DNA of 64,000 nt, taken from contig NC_080170.1 of NCBI RefSeq assembly GCF_950295315.1, positions 91,682,054 to 91,746,053 on the forward strand, in the 5' to 3' direction. The notes under the pieces were generated by a model. That model saw nothing but the letters and a program-made list of their open reading frames with translations. It was not told the origin of the DNA and ran no database searches. The DNA comes from Erinaceus europaeus (lineage: Eukaryota; Chordata; Mammalia; Eulipotyphla; Erinaceidae). The number at the start of each line of letters is the position of its first letter. The first letter of the stretch is position 1. Position numbers and translations under genes: made by a program. Shown here piece by piece: positions 44,578 through 55,799 of the stretch.

Positions 44578-44690
44578 ATTAGAGCACTGCTCAGCTCTGG
44601 CTTCTGGTGGTGCCAGGGATTGAACCTGGCACTTTGAAGCCTCAGGCTTAGGAGTCTCTTTGCATAACACTTATGCTATCTACCCCCACC
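44578..44690 (-). mobile_element. SINE-C, minus strand
   Basis: AGCACTGCTCAGCTCTGGC, CAGGGATTGAACCTGGCAC, GAAGCCTCAGGCTTAGGAG and CTTTGCATAACACTTATGC. Confidence 0.88.
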
Positions 44691-45129
44691 CACTTATGCT
44701 GGTCATTAGGTCTAGCAGGTTTGCTCCTAAATTTCCAGCAATTGAAATACTACCTTATATAGTATTATTCCATGTCATTTTTGGCATGATACTTTAATAC
44801 TCTCCACATGATCAGTCAATAATGGATGGTACACACTGGTAAAAGTCCGAGAAACTTATTAAAGGTAATATGTACATTATTAAAGGTAACATGTATCCAC
44901 TGCGCCACCTCCCAGACCACTAGCCCTGAACATCCTAATAACAACCCTGCATTAACTATCAGGGTTTATGGAGAAGGAAACTGTATGTTATAACCATCCA
45001 ATTTCTGACAAGGTACACAAGGTTTCAATTTAATTAAATGCTGGGTAAGTATATGTATTCACATTCTGCTCTTCTGTAAACTACTTGAAATATTTCATAC
45101 TCTGTTTTGTTTTTTTAAAAAAGCTAATG

Positions 45130-45250
45130 ATCATAAGGTTGGAGAGAGCACAGTGGTAGTGCATGGGACTTGCATAAGAGAGGCCCCAGATTTGTTCCCT
45201 GGTAACATCATATGCCTGGGCTGAGTAGTATTCTGCTTAAAATACAGCCA
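45130..45250 (+). mobile_element. SINE-C-like element, old
   Basis: GGTTGGAGAGAGCACAGTGG, ATGGGACTTGCATAAGAGAG, CCAGATTTGTTCCCTGGTAA and CTGGGCTGAGTAGTATTCTG. Confidence 0.6.
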
Positions 45251-45259
45251 AACTTAATG

Positions 45260-47060
45260 ACCACAGAATACCAATAATAATGATGATGATGATAAATTTA
45301 AAATCTTGCTTAAAGCCTCACATATGTTTGGTGTTTAATATGTAGGCACTGAATTAATCAACAATTTTCAACTGATGGATTACAGCATATATTTTTCTAT
45401 TATTCATGTGAATTTTTTTTCACTGAGATGCTTGGCTACAACTTTAATATGTACTTGATTTCTCAACCTACATATACTATCTTGTAGCAACTTTTATTAC
45501 ACTGCAACCCATATTCATGTTTCTGATTTACTAAGATCATATAGACTTTCATTCCTGGCATCCAATGTGCTAACACTACTTGTTTTTTAATTTTTATTAT
45601 ATGCTATTGTAATAAATGTTTAACTTCTCTGACTCAACAAATAAATTGATACCTCCACACTCTTTATTATGTGTTATAGTTGAGCTTATTTCATGTAGAT
45701 GATACTTTAAAATCCCATAAAGAGAGCTTTCAGAATTTTACGGTTTATTTTCCATGGTGTAGCTAGTACTTGAAAGTCCATAAACAGAGTTTTTAGAATT
45801 CTTACAGTTTATATTCAGTAATCACAGAAATAAAATTTCAAGTTGCAACTGTCATGAGGACTACAATAACCTTGGCTACTCTGCTCTGGCAATGGAAAAA
45901 CGTCAAGCTAAAGTTCCATTTGAAACCATTATCTCCACTATCAAATATGAGTACTAGAAGCTTTCTAGCTCCTTTTATAATATCATCCTCAAAATGCTCT
46001 AGATTACTTTTTCTCTTACTCTGAACTCTTTAAAACACAATCTTCTATATTCCTAAACTTTTTTTCTAATATATCCACTTCAATTTTTAGTTCAAACTGA
46101 TACATACTACTTCTAGAATCCTTTTTCCTCACCAGGGTTTCACCACCATTTCAGGCAAACCTTTTCAGATAGTAACAGAGAAAAATACTGAAGGGGAAAG
46201 GGAAAGATACCACAGTATCAAAGCTTCAGAATCAAACTAGTGAAAGCAAGAGTACTTCTAACTACCGCAAATAACTCCCATATTTCTAATAACAACCTTA
46301 TTTTTGTCTTATCTCTCAATTATTTTGCTTTCTTAAATTTTTTCTCCATGGATTCTGTCCTCCTGCTACTACAATCATGTTTAAGTTTCTCCCATATTAA
46401 GAAAAATTCAAAGACACTTAAAACTCGTAACATCTTAAATTCTAAAAGGTCAGAATTTACCTCTCAGAAACTTCAGTTTAATGAAAGTAACTAACAGTAT
46501 TTTCCCTGCCAAAGGGCCATCCATTTTCATTCAGTTCTCAGGGGTTTTTATTTTAAATAGCTATATGGTTTTTACTGTAATTACAAATAATTAACATTAT
46601 AGTTCACTGTGTACTAGAGCTCTGAAAAATTTGAAGTACCAAGCTTTGGAAACTGACATAAAAATGGAAACTTGGAGTGGCAATGAATTTTGGATAAATA
46701 AGAATATGTTACAACAAGTAAACCATTAATTGAAAAAGTAACCAAGAAGCCTTAGTACACTGAAATAGTCTTCAGTTGATATCCTAAATAGGGAAGTGGC
46801 TGCTAGTGCCAAAAACCAAATTAGAACTATGACAGATGCAAAAAAAAAAAAATCCAGGTAAATATGAAGTAATAACAATAACAACAAAAGTTTGTGGGAA
46901 AATAGTGATCTCGAAACACTTTCGTGGCAGCAAAACTATTTAAAACACATCTAATAAATACTACTTATATAATGTTGATTAAACGTTTCTCAAATGGCCA
47001 AGATTTTTACTATAACGAAGGGGGGAAAAGTTCCTACAAAGTGTGTTTAAAGACAAGAAG
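45260..47060. other. Presumed intron, repeat-poor
   Basis: About 1.8 kb of AT-rich DNA without a recognised repeat or exon. The 84-codon open frame at 46240-46494 has no supporting feature. Confidence 0.45.
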
Positions 47061-47062
47061 AG

Positions 47063-47398
47063 GAGGGGGCTGGGCAGTTGTGCAGCGGTTTAAGCGCAAG
47101 AAGCACAGGAACCGACACAAGCCCAGTTCCAGGCACCGGCTCCCCACCTACAGGGGGGCAGCTTCACAAGCGGTGTAGCAGGTCTGCAGGTGTCTATCTT
47201 TCTCTCCCCCTCTCTGTCTTCCCCACCTCTCTCCATTTCTCTCTGTCCTATCCAAAAGCAGCAGAAACAACAGCAATAATAGCAACAATAACAATGGAAA
47301 ACAAGATGGCCTCCAGGAACAGTGGATTCATAGTTCAGGCACCAAGCCCCAGCAATAACTCTGGAGACAAATAAATAAATGAATTTAAAAATATAAAG
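47063..47398 (+). mobile_element. SINE-B with extra 3' module, plus strand
   Basis: GGGGGCTGGGCAGTTGTGCA, GCGGTGTAGCAGGTCTGCAG, CTCTGTCCTATCCAAAAGC, then AAGATGGCCTCCAGGAACAG, TTCAGGCACCAAGCCCCAGC and AATAACTCTGGAGAC before AAATAAATAAATG. Confidence 0.95.
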
Positions 47399-47431
47399 AC
47401 AAGAAGAGTGTCCAAAAAGTTAATTTAATTC

Positions 47432-47726
47432 TTTTTTTTTTTTTTTTTTTAAATATTTTATTTTATTTATTCCCTTTTGTTGCCCTTGTTGTTTTATTGT
47501 TGTAGTTATTATTGTTGTTGTCGTTATTGGATAGGACAGAGAGAAATGGAGAGAGGAGGGGAAGACAGAGAGGAGGAGAGAAAGATAGACACCTGCAGAC
47601 CTGCTTCACCGCCTGTGAAGCGACTCCCCTGCAGGTGGGGAGCCGGGGTTCGAACAGGGATCCTTATGCTGGTCCTTGTGCTTTGCGCCACCTGTGCTTA
47701 ACCCGCTGCGCTACAGCCCGACTCCC
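47432..47726 (-). mobile_element. SINE-B, minus strand
   Basis: A run of about 19 T, TATTCCCTTTTGTTGCCC, GGATAGGACAGAGAGAAATG, CTTCACCGCCTGTGAAGCG, GGGTTCGAACAGGGATCC and GCTACAGCCCGACTCCCC. Very similar to the copy at 47866, so both are probably young. Confidence 0.96.
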
Positions 47727-47865
47727 CGTTAATTTAATTCTTAATAATCTCATCTTAACTGGAGGAGTCTTGGAATTAATATATGTCTAAAACAGTCACA
47801 CATACACACACACACACATACACAAATAATGAATTTTGAAACCATAAATAATACTTTTAAAAAAA

Positions 47866-48131
47866 AATTTTATATTTATTTTATTTATTTATTTATCCCC
47901 TTTTGTTGCCCTTGTTGTTTTATTGTTGTAGTTATTATTGTTGTTGTCGTTGTTGGATAGGACAGAGAGAAATGGAGAGAGGAGGGGAAGACAGAGAGGA
48001 GAGAAAGATAGACATCTGCAGACCTGCTTCACCGCCTGTGAAGCGACTCCCCTGCAGGTGGGGAGCCGGGGTTCGAACCGGGATCCTTATGCTGGTCCTT
48101 GTGCTTTGTGCCACCTGCGCTTAGCCCACTG
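47866..48131 (-). mobile_element. SINE-B, minus strand, head end truncated
   Basis: TTATTTATTTATTTATCCCC, TTTTGTTGCCCTTGTTGTTT, GGTTCGAACCGGGATCC (intact B box complement) and CACCTGCGCTTAGCCCACTG; the final CCCGACTCCC is absent. Confidence 0.95.
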
Positions 48132-48334
48132 AAATAATACTTTTTAAAGTATTTGATATTAGTCTACTGACCAGGAGGAAATGTTAGTGTTAACACGTTT
48201 GTTCTGACTTACTAATTTTTACACTGCCTAAAAAGAATATTATCTCCCTAAAGAGTAGCATAATTAGCTAAAGGGTGGATTTCCACAGTTGGCTCACATT
48301 CATAACGATTTAATGATAAGAAACTAAGGTACTC

Positions 48335-48811
48335 TGCCGGGCTAGCGTGAGGGTGTTTCTTTCCAGGCACGTGCTCTCTGGGTTGGAGAGAACTTGACTG
48401 GAGCCAACCTGGGCTGCTGCTTACTCAGCAATGCGGGTGAGAGACCAGGAATTTGTGGCAGAGCGGGAATGCAATGTATCTTTATTGATCAGAGACAATA
48501 CTTTTATATATTAGAACCAGAAGTGGAAAGTCGGAAAAGGAAATGGCTAGGAAAGGGGGCGGAGAAAAGAAAAGAGTGGGCTAAGGTAGAAACTCCTTTA
48601 GCAGCTGTTGCAAAGGCTTTAACCAGTGGGATTAATTAATACCCTGCAGGCAGGGTGGGTCTCAAGGTAGAAAGAGGATAGATCAAAGGTGGGGAACTTT
48701 CAGGCAAAACAATGATTATATAAATAGACCATAGTATCAGCAATGGAGGATGGAGGATGGAGGATGGAGCAGAGCGGGGAGGCGGGGGAGTTGCTGGCTT
48801 AAGGCCTGACA
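48335..48811 (-). mobile_element. Solo LTR of an endogenous retrovirus-like element
   Basis: The 477-bp insert starts TGCCGGGC and ends GCCTGACA (TG...CA). Flanks GTACTC (48329-48334) and GTATTC (48812-48817) are a 6-bp target duplication with one mismatch. On the minus strand AATAAA lies at 48486-48481 and a TATA-like TTTATATAAT near 48725-48714, the usual order of an LTR promoter and poly(A) site. Internal GGATGGA triplicate at 48745-48768. Related in short blocks to the LTR at 4115-4493. No internal viral genes present. Confidence 0.75.
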
Positions 48812-48817
48812 GTATTC

Positions 48818-49545
48818 ACTTTAGAATGTCTAGTCTAGAAGGGAGGTATGGAGAACGCATTCTTTGCATTCATGAGGACCAGTGTCCAAATTATTCCTAA
48901 GGTTTTACATGGATACACACTAAGCATCCTACAGCTTTGTACTAGTGTGTAATTGGTTTGCCACCTTCCCCATGAAAGCATATAGCAAATTTCCCTGTCA
49001 CATCTGTGGGTAATTTATTGTACACCAGACATAACCAAATATGCTAATGTGCACTTAAACTTTTTTAATGGAAACAGAGATTCTCGCAATATGGATTATA
49101 TAAAGAATGCATGAGTAGTAAAATATGCTATTACTTCAACTCTGCCTGAAATCACAGCCAGCCTCTTAGAAATGGAGCAAATTACTACATATTGGCCTCT
49201 TATGCCTGTCCAGGAACTAAATCCTTGATAATATATTTATATGGCTCATTCCATATTAGTTATTTTCTATTTGTGCTTTTCTTATACTCTCCATTCCACT
49301 AGAGAGCAGAGAAATCGTTCCCTTTTATTTCCTTGTATTAGAGTTTCAAGTTCATACCTAGGATTCATATTGAAATTACCTCCTATTATACTCTAAATAG
49401 AGATGCTTCTGGAATTGCTGAGTCACAGGACAGCCAGTCATTTTCTCTGAGCTCTATAATCTGCACTGTTTTTCCCATGGCCTATTTTTTAAGATATTTG
49501 GTATCTATGGACATATTCTTTCCCTTATATCTCCACAGGACATAT
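48818..49545. other. Presumed intron, nothing recognised
   Basis: Unique-looking AT-rich sequence. No exon supported. Confidence 0.45.
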
Positions 49546-49547
49546 TT

Positions 49548-49672
49548 TAAAAGATTTATTTATTTCATGAGAGAGAACCAAAGAGTTTCAGCACATGTAT
49601 ACTAGGGATAACACCAGATTTCACACATGCAAGTTCTACATGCTAGCACTGAGTTATCTTCCTGGCCACTAA
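49548..49672 (-). mobile_element. SINE-C type, minus strand, old
   Basis: AGATTTATTTATTTCATGAG, AGAGAACCAAAGAGTTTCAG, TAGGGATAACACCAGATTTC and CTGAGTTATCTTCCTGGCC. Confidence 0.65.
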
Positions 49673-49679
49673 GGCATAT

Positions 49680-50070
49680 TTGTTTAAAGGATTTTATCTA
49701 TTGACAGACCTTACCCTAATAATTCTCTCTTATACTGAGAAGTGATAAATTTTGTCTTCTCCTAATCATAATGGAGAAGTAGCAGCATATCAGCATTTTT
49801 GTGATAAGTTACTACAAAAAAAAACTGGACAAAATATTTAAAACAATAGGTTTCAGACAGTAAACAACTGTTCTGCATAGATCTTAGTTCATAGAGAATG
49901 GGAACACACATGCAGAAATACATAATTCAATGACTCTCCAATAGACTTGACTTATCTGCTGACACAAGAAGAAAAACCAACATGAGCAAAAGGTCTCACT
50001 TAACTGAGCAGACAGAGCTCAGCATTCAGGCAATCTGAGTGGTGGGAATCCACAGAACAGGGAACTAAAG
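49680..50070. other. Presumed intron, nothing recognised
   Basis: Flank of the composite L1-R1 insertion. No repeat or exon recognised. Confidence 0.45.
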
Positions 50071-51429
50071 AGAAGAATCGGGGGGTGGGGGAGATAGCCA
50101 AGATGGCAACTTGGAAACAACACCTGGCATGAGCTCCAAAAAGAAGCGGCATACAACCTGGGATTCTCTGGAGAGGGTAGGATATCTGGCTTGTCTGTGA
50201 AAGGGTGAAAATGGATGGTCAAGGTGACACCAAAAAAGAGTCCTATAACCCACTCTTAGGCTGGCAAATAGAGGCCAAACGGACAAAAAAAGGAAAATCT
50301 TTGCCTTCACTATTTCTGAACTCACCCTTGCCCTCACCCCAGAATCAGCCCCAAGGGCTGGCCAGCCGCTCCTAGCAGGCTTCCTGTGGAGCTATTTTCT
50401 TCATCAAGATTCCTGGCTCAGCAGAGGTGTCAGTCCAAGTCTTTTTCTTTTTCTTCTCTTTTTTTTTAGGTGGCTAGAGCTCTATTTGAGTGACAAAAAT
50501 TTGACCAGTCAGAGCCTCAGCCCTGCCTGGGGTTTTTTTGTTTTGTTTTTTTGATACTTCTTATAATTAGCTGTCTTTGCTTAGGCTGTGTGCAGCCAAT
50601 TTGGAATGGTCCAAGCTGCAGACAAACTGTGAGGGTTTTTCATTATATTTTATTTTATTATTGATATTAATATATATGCATGTCCTTTTTCCTTCCTCTT
50701 CAGGCTGACCAAAATTAACTGCTATTGCTTTTTACATTGACAGGTGACTGGGTGTCCTATCCATTGTGAGAGGAATTTGTTTCTCTCTCCATCTTCCCTC
50801 CACCCTTTTTCTTTACTCCTAGCTAATTCAAAAAACAAACACAAACTCCTTTCATTATTTTTTTTTCTTTTCTTTCTTTTCCTTTTCTTCTTTTGCTTTC
50901 TGAATTCACTGGCACTTGTTTGGGAATTATTTTGTGGGAGAAATCTGACTCGGAGTGAACTCTCTATGTGTGTGTGTCTTTTCTACTTTCTTTCTCCTCT
51001 TGCAATCCCTAAAATTTATAGTGGATAGTAGATTTGCATAATTGTCTACTCTTGCTTTCCCTTTTTTTCCTTTCTCTTTCTTTTTCTTTTGGCTTTGTTT
51101 ATTATTCATTCTTGGACTGGAGGTTTTGTTTGGCTAGCTGGTATTGGTTGAACCACATTAATCATTGCTTCAGTTGCTATTGTTGTAATTTCTGAGGTTT
51201 GTAACTGCATTTGTGAAAAGTCTTTAGTATAGTGTGGCTATTACTCAAAACACAACAACTGAAGAATGACAGGACAGAAGATTACAAACCATATCAATAA
51301 TAATAAAAAAAAAGTGGTTAAATCAAGAGCAAATAAAACTGCTACCACAATAAATTAGGACAGGAGCCCAGAAGAAACTCCAAATCAGTCAGAAGTAACC
51401 ATGTAACAACAGATAAGAAAGGCATGCAG

Positions 51430-52320
51430 GCAACAGTAAACCTAATAATCACAGACATGAAGACAACTATGGAGGAAAGGGCTATCAGAATTAGGGAAAC
51501 AACAGATGAGACCCTCAAGGAAAAACTAGCTACCTCGAGGTAATTAGAGAACTGAAAGCTGAAATAGCTGAGCTACAACATCAATTAGCAGAACAAGCTA
51601 ATACTATAACTGAACTGAAGAAAGAAGCTGAGGGAAGGGAAAGCAGATTAACAGAAATGGAAAACACGAATTAGCCAGACAGAGGAAGAGCTAGAGAAAA
51701 TTAAGAAAGAGGAAAAAGAGCTCAAAAAGAAAATGAAAGACACTGAAACCAACAACAGAGACATATGGGATGATCTCAAAAGAAGTAGCATTCACATAAA
51801 TTGGCCTACCAGAGGAATAAAGAGAGGAAGGGGAAGTAAACATACTAGAGGAAATAATAGAAGAAAACATCCCAGACCTGAACAACAGAAAGGACATTAG
51901 GATTCAAGAGGCTGGGCAGAGGATAGATAGCATAATTGTTATGCAAACAGACTCTCATGCCTGAGGCTCCAAAGTACCTGGTTCAATCCCCCGCACCACC
52001 ATAAGCCAGAGCTGAACAGTGCTCTGGTTAAAAAATTTAAAAATAAAAATAAATAAATAAATAAATAAAAATAAAAGTCTAAAAAAAAAGTATTCGAGAG
52101 GCCCAGAGAGTCCCAAACAGAATTAACCCAGACCTGAAGACACCAAGACACATCATAGTTACAATGAAAAGAAGTAAGGATAAAGAAAGGATCCTAAAGG
52201 CTGCATGAGAAAAACAAAAAGTCACATACAGGGGAAAACCCATAAGACTATCAGGATACTTCTCCACTCAAACTCTAAAACCCAGAAGAGAATGGCAGGA
52301 TATATATTGAGCCCTCAATG
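51430..52320 (+). pseudogene. LINE-1 ORF1 relic
   Basis: Translates, with frame shifts, to a coiled-coil stretch (LKAEIAELQHQLAEQ, ITELKKEAEGRESRL), followed by the more basic C-terminal part around GGATCCTAAAGGCTGCATG and AACCCATAAGACTATCAGG. In intact L1 the ORF1 protein is the RNA-binding trimer that coats L1 RNA. Interrupted by a SINE-C at 51909-52090 and by stops, so not functional. The relic at 6490-7320 is an older counterpart. Confidence 0.75.
51909..52090 (+). mobile_element. SINE-C inserted in L1 ORF1
   Basis: GATAGATAGCATAATTGTTA, GACTCTCATGCCTGAGGCTC, GGTTCAATCCCCCGCACC, AGCTGAACAGTGCTCTGG and an (AAAT)n-rich tail. ATTCAAGAGGC at left and ATTCGAGAGGC at right mark the target duplication. 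Confidence 0.9.
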
Positions 52321-52539
52321 AAAAATGGTTCCAACCAAGGATAATGTATCCTGCTAGACTTTCAAACTAGATAGAGGGATCTAAGCCTTCTCAGACAGGC
52401 AACAGTTAAAGGAAGCAACCATCAACAAGCCTGCCCTGAAAGAGGTTCTAAAAGATCTCTTATAAAATCTCTTATATCAGAGCAAATAAAAAATTGTTGA
52501 ATAATGGCACTGTAATGCCTTAATTCCATAATATCAATA

Positions 52540-53945
52540 AATGTCACCCATTAAAAGGCACAGAGTGGGAGAATGGATCAGAAAACATAACCCAACCATA
52601 GGCTGCTTGCTAAAATCCCACCTGGCCCAACAAGACAAACACAGACTTAAAGTGAAAGGATGAAAAACTATCCTACAGGCTAATGGACCACAAAAAAAAA
52701 ACCAGGAACAGCCATTCTCATCTCTGACACCATAGACTTTAAGTTAAATAAAGTGATAAAAGATAGGCAAGGCCATTCCATAAAGATTTGAGGATCAATC
52801 AACCAAGAAGATTTAATAGTTATTAACATCTATGTACCCAATGCATCTAAATATATCAAATATCTACTGAAAGAACTACAAAAATACATCAATAGTAATA
52901 CAATAATAGTGGGAGACTTCAACACCCCACTCTCACACTTAGATCAATGAAGCAAAGAATCAACATAGAAACAAGAGAATTAAATGAAGAGATGGACAGA
53001 CTAGACCTCCTGGGCATTTTTCAGAGTTCTTCACCCTAAAAAAACTGGAATACATGGTCTTTTCTAATCCACACAGCACATCCTCAAGGACAGACCACAT
53101 GTTAGGCCACAAGGACAGTATTAACAAATTCAAGAGCATTGAAACCACCCAAGTATCTTCTCAGACCACAGTGGAGCAAAGCTAACATTCAACAACAAAC
53201 AGAAAATCACTAAAAGTTACAAAATTTGGAAACTCAACAACATGCTGCATAAGAACTGCTGGGTCAGAGAGACACTCAAGCAAGAAATTCAAATGTTCCT
53301 TGAAACAAATGAAAATGAAGATACAAGTTATCAAAATATTTGGGACATAGCTAAATCAGTACTGAGAGGGAAACTCATAGCCATACAATCACACATTAGA
53401 GAACAAGAAAACTCAAATAGACAACCTTACTGCATGCCTTAAGGAATTAGAGGAAGAGGAACAAAGGAACCCTAAAGCAACCAGAAGGATGGAAATCACT
53501 AAAATCAGAACAGAAATAAATAATATTGGAAGTAAGAGAACCATATAAAATATCAATGAAGCCAAGTGTTTGGATCTTTGAAAAAGTAAACAAAATTGGC
53601 AAGCCCTTAGCCAGACTCACTAAAAAAAGAGGGGAGGGGAGAAGACTACAATAAATAGAATTGTAAATGATAGAGGAGAACTGAGGCCACAGAAATCCAG
53701 AAAATCATGCGAAGCTTTTACAAAGAACTATAGGCCACCAAGCTAGAGAATCTGGAAGAAATGGAAGAATTACTAGAAACATATAACATATACCTTTCCA
53801 AAACGGAACCAAGAAGAACTACAAAACCTAAATGGACCAATCACAGACAAAGAAATTGAAACTGTTATTAAGAATCTTCCCAACAATAAAAGCCCTGGAC
53901 CAGATGGGTTTACAAACGAATTCTACAAAACCTTCAGAAAACACT
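52540..53945 (+). pseudogene. LINE-1 ORF2 endonuclease and linker, truncated
   Basis: Recognisable pieces: IKRHRVGEWIRKHNP and HRLKVKG (endonuclease start), IIVGDFNTPLSHLDQ (endonuclease signature), then LHKNCWVRETLKQEIQMFL, and [18 protein letters not shown] at the start of the reverse transcriptase. Several stops and frame shifts (for instance TGA after LKVKG and after LDQ) inactivate it. It breaks off at TTCAGAAAACACTAG, where R1 starts, so the polymerase itself was never present in this insertion. Confidence 0.85.
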
Positions 53946-54218
53946 AGAGAAAGAGACAGACAGGCTGGGAGTATGGATTCACCTGTCAACACCCAGGCTT
54001 AGCAGGGAAGCAATTACAGAAGCCAGACCTTCCACCTTCTGCATCCCACAATGACCTTGAGTCCATACTCCCAGAGGATAAAGAATAGGAAAGTTATCAG
54101 GGGAGGGGATGGGATACAGAGTTCTGATGGTGGGAATTGTGTGGAGTTGTACCCCTCTTATCCTATGGTTTTATCAATGTTTCCTTTTTATAAATGAAAA
54201 TTTTTTAAAAAGAAAAAA
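53946..54218 (+). mobile_element. R1 3' end forming the tail of the composite
   Basis: GAAAGAGACAGACAGGCTGG, GCAGGGAAGCAATTACAGAA, CAGACCTTCCACCTTCTGC, CCATACTCCCAGAGGAT, GGGGAGGGGATGGGATACAG, GTGGAGTTGTACCCCTCTTA and TTTCCTTTTTATAAATG, then A-rich. Nearly identical in layout to 58064-58335. Confidence 0.9.
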
Positions 54219-54221
54219 AGA

Positions 54222-54345
54222 AGAATCCAAAGACTTTCATGACTGAAGCTATGAAGTCCCAGGTTCAATCCCAAGCACTAGCTTAAACCCAAGCTAAGCA
54301 GTGCTTTGATCTTGACCCTTTGGTCTATCTGTCTGTCTGTCTCTC
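54222..54345 (+). mobile_element. SINE-C, plus strand
   Basis: CTTTCATGACTGAAGCTATG, AAGTCCCAGGTTCAATCCC and AAGCTAAGCAGTGCTTTGAT, then (GTCT)n. The 5' end is lost at the composite border. Confidence 0.7.
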
Positions 54346-55365
54346 ATTAAAACAAATAAAAATATTCTTAGGAAGAGTCCATAAAATCAAGTTATTAAAG
54401 TAAATTAACTTCCAGGAGATAACTCTTATTGACAAGTAATGACAAAATCCAAACAAAAATGAGCGTTGACAATATCCAGAATTTGACTAAAGTAGATTAA
54501 GCAGGAAATAATTCAATGGAAACTAACCCAGATATAACAAATGGAATGGATTTTACAGATAAGATCTTTAAAACAGCTATTAAAAATATGCTTGAGTACA
54601 TAGAAGAAAATGAGAACATGAAAACTGAAAGCCATTTTTTAAAAAATAAAAAAAACTTCAAAGGCAGAAAAGATGCAACATCTGAAATGGAAAAGTCACT
54701 ATACAGCTTTCATAGATATCTCAAAAGAAAAATTTTTTTACACCTTAAAAGACTGCTTTCTCTCTCTTACACACACACACACCTCAAGAAGAAAAGAACA
54801 CAAGGGTTAGAACAAACTGAATATTACTTGGGGTATTAACTACTTGTTTTATTAGAGCTATGAAAAGAAGGAAAGACAAAAGCATTTTTGAAGAATTATT
54901 AAAACTTTGAATATTGATAAAAATACATATAACTTTAAGAAGCTTAATGAGTCTCAAATAGAGTAAACAATGTCACAACACATTTCAAAATCAACTGCTG
55001 AAAGCTAATTACAAAGAGAAAATGAAAGATGTAGCCTGAGACACTTATTTCAAGAGAAATAAAGAATTATTGTAGCTCCTCACTATTAAGAAAAATAAAG
55101 GTCAGAAGGCAATGAAATCACAACTTAAAATTACTTAATGAAAAAAAAGTCAAAACAGGACTCTTTATCCCACAATAATATTAAAAAATGAAGGTGAAAT
55201 AAAGAAAATTTCAGACAAGCATTATTTAAGAGACTTTTTTTTTTCTTCCCAGCCAGAATGTTATGGAAAATTTCTTCTGGTTGAAGAAAACTGAATCCAA
55301 ACAAGCTTTAATTAATCATTGATAAGTTAAAACCTATACTAGATTTCAGTGAGTTCATTAGAAAA
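54346..55365. other. Presumed intron, AT-rich
   Basis: No recognised repeat or exon. The 107-codon open frame at 54516-54839 is Lys/Glu-rich low-complexity without family features. Confidence 0.45.
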
Positions 55366-55369
55366 AACA

Positions 55370-55590
55370 AAGTGAACTCTCCAGAGCCCTGCCCCATTAG
55401 GAAAAGACAGAAATAATCTGGGAGTATAAATGACCGACCAACACTTATATCCGGCAGAGAAACAATTACAGGAGCCTTCTGCATCCCCAAAAGAATTTTG
55501 GTTCTTACTTCTGGAGGGGTAAATGATAGATGAAGATGACCAAAGGGCTATGAACCCCAATTCCATCAGTTTTGACATCAAAACTTGTGT
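55370..55590 (+). mobile_element. R1 fragment, diverged subtype
   Basis: CTCTCCAGAGCCCTGCCCCA, TTAGGAAAAGACAGAAATAA, GGCAGAGAAACAATTACAGG, TTCTGGAGGGGTAAATGATA and CCCCAATTCCATCAG. It shares the last block with 56690 and with the complement at 4030-4060. Confidence 0.75.
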
Positions 55591-55603
55591 CACCAGGAAT
55601 CTT

Positions 55604-55643
55604 TTTTTTTTTTAATTTCTTTATTGGGGAATTAATGGTTTAT
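55604..55643 (-). mobile_element. 40-bp, extremely truncated LINE-1 insertion
   Basis: A T run followed by AATTTCTTTATTGGGGAATT and AATGGTTTAT, the complement of the type-2 L1 end (compare AAAGCATTAATCCCCCAATA at 8345). AGGAATCTT flanks it at 55595-55603 and 55644-55652. Confidence 0.8.
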
Positions 55644-55799
55644 AGGAATCTTGTTTCTATACCATCACTGAAAGGGAGGTGAAACTGGAAAACACCAGAG
55701 GAAATCAGGCAGTGTTTCTCTTACCTGAGAGAGAAAAGGAAAAAAGGAAGGATGCTTGTAAGTAGTAATAGGTGTAGGTGAGACTTAGAAAGAAAGTGA

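Larger units (their letters stand above)
50080..54218 (+). mobile_element. Composite L1-R1 retrotransposon with target duplication
   Basis: A 4.1-kb unit: L1 5' UTR (50080 to about 51420, starting GGGGGTGGGGGAGATAGCCA), ORF1 relic (about 51430-52320, carrying a SINE-C), ORF2 endonuclease and start of reverse transcriptase (about 52540-53945), then 273 bp of R1 3' end with an A-rich tail (53946-54218). AGAAGAATC stands at 50071-50079 and at 54219-54227. The L1 3' two-thirds of ORF2 and its own 3' UTR are absent. Confidence 0.85.

Noticed and set aside
47477..47701. Recurrent peptide DRTERNGERRGR...KIDTCRPASPPVKRLPCRWG seen at many loci
   Set aside because: The same antisense reading of SINE-B in every copy; a repeat translation, not a protein family.
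54516..54839. 107-codon open frame as a possible gene
   Set aside because: Lys/Glu-rich, AT-driven composition, no homology recognised, no promoter or splice support.
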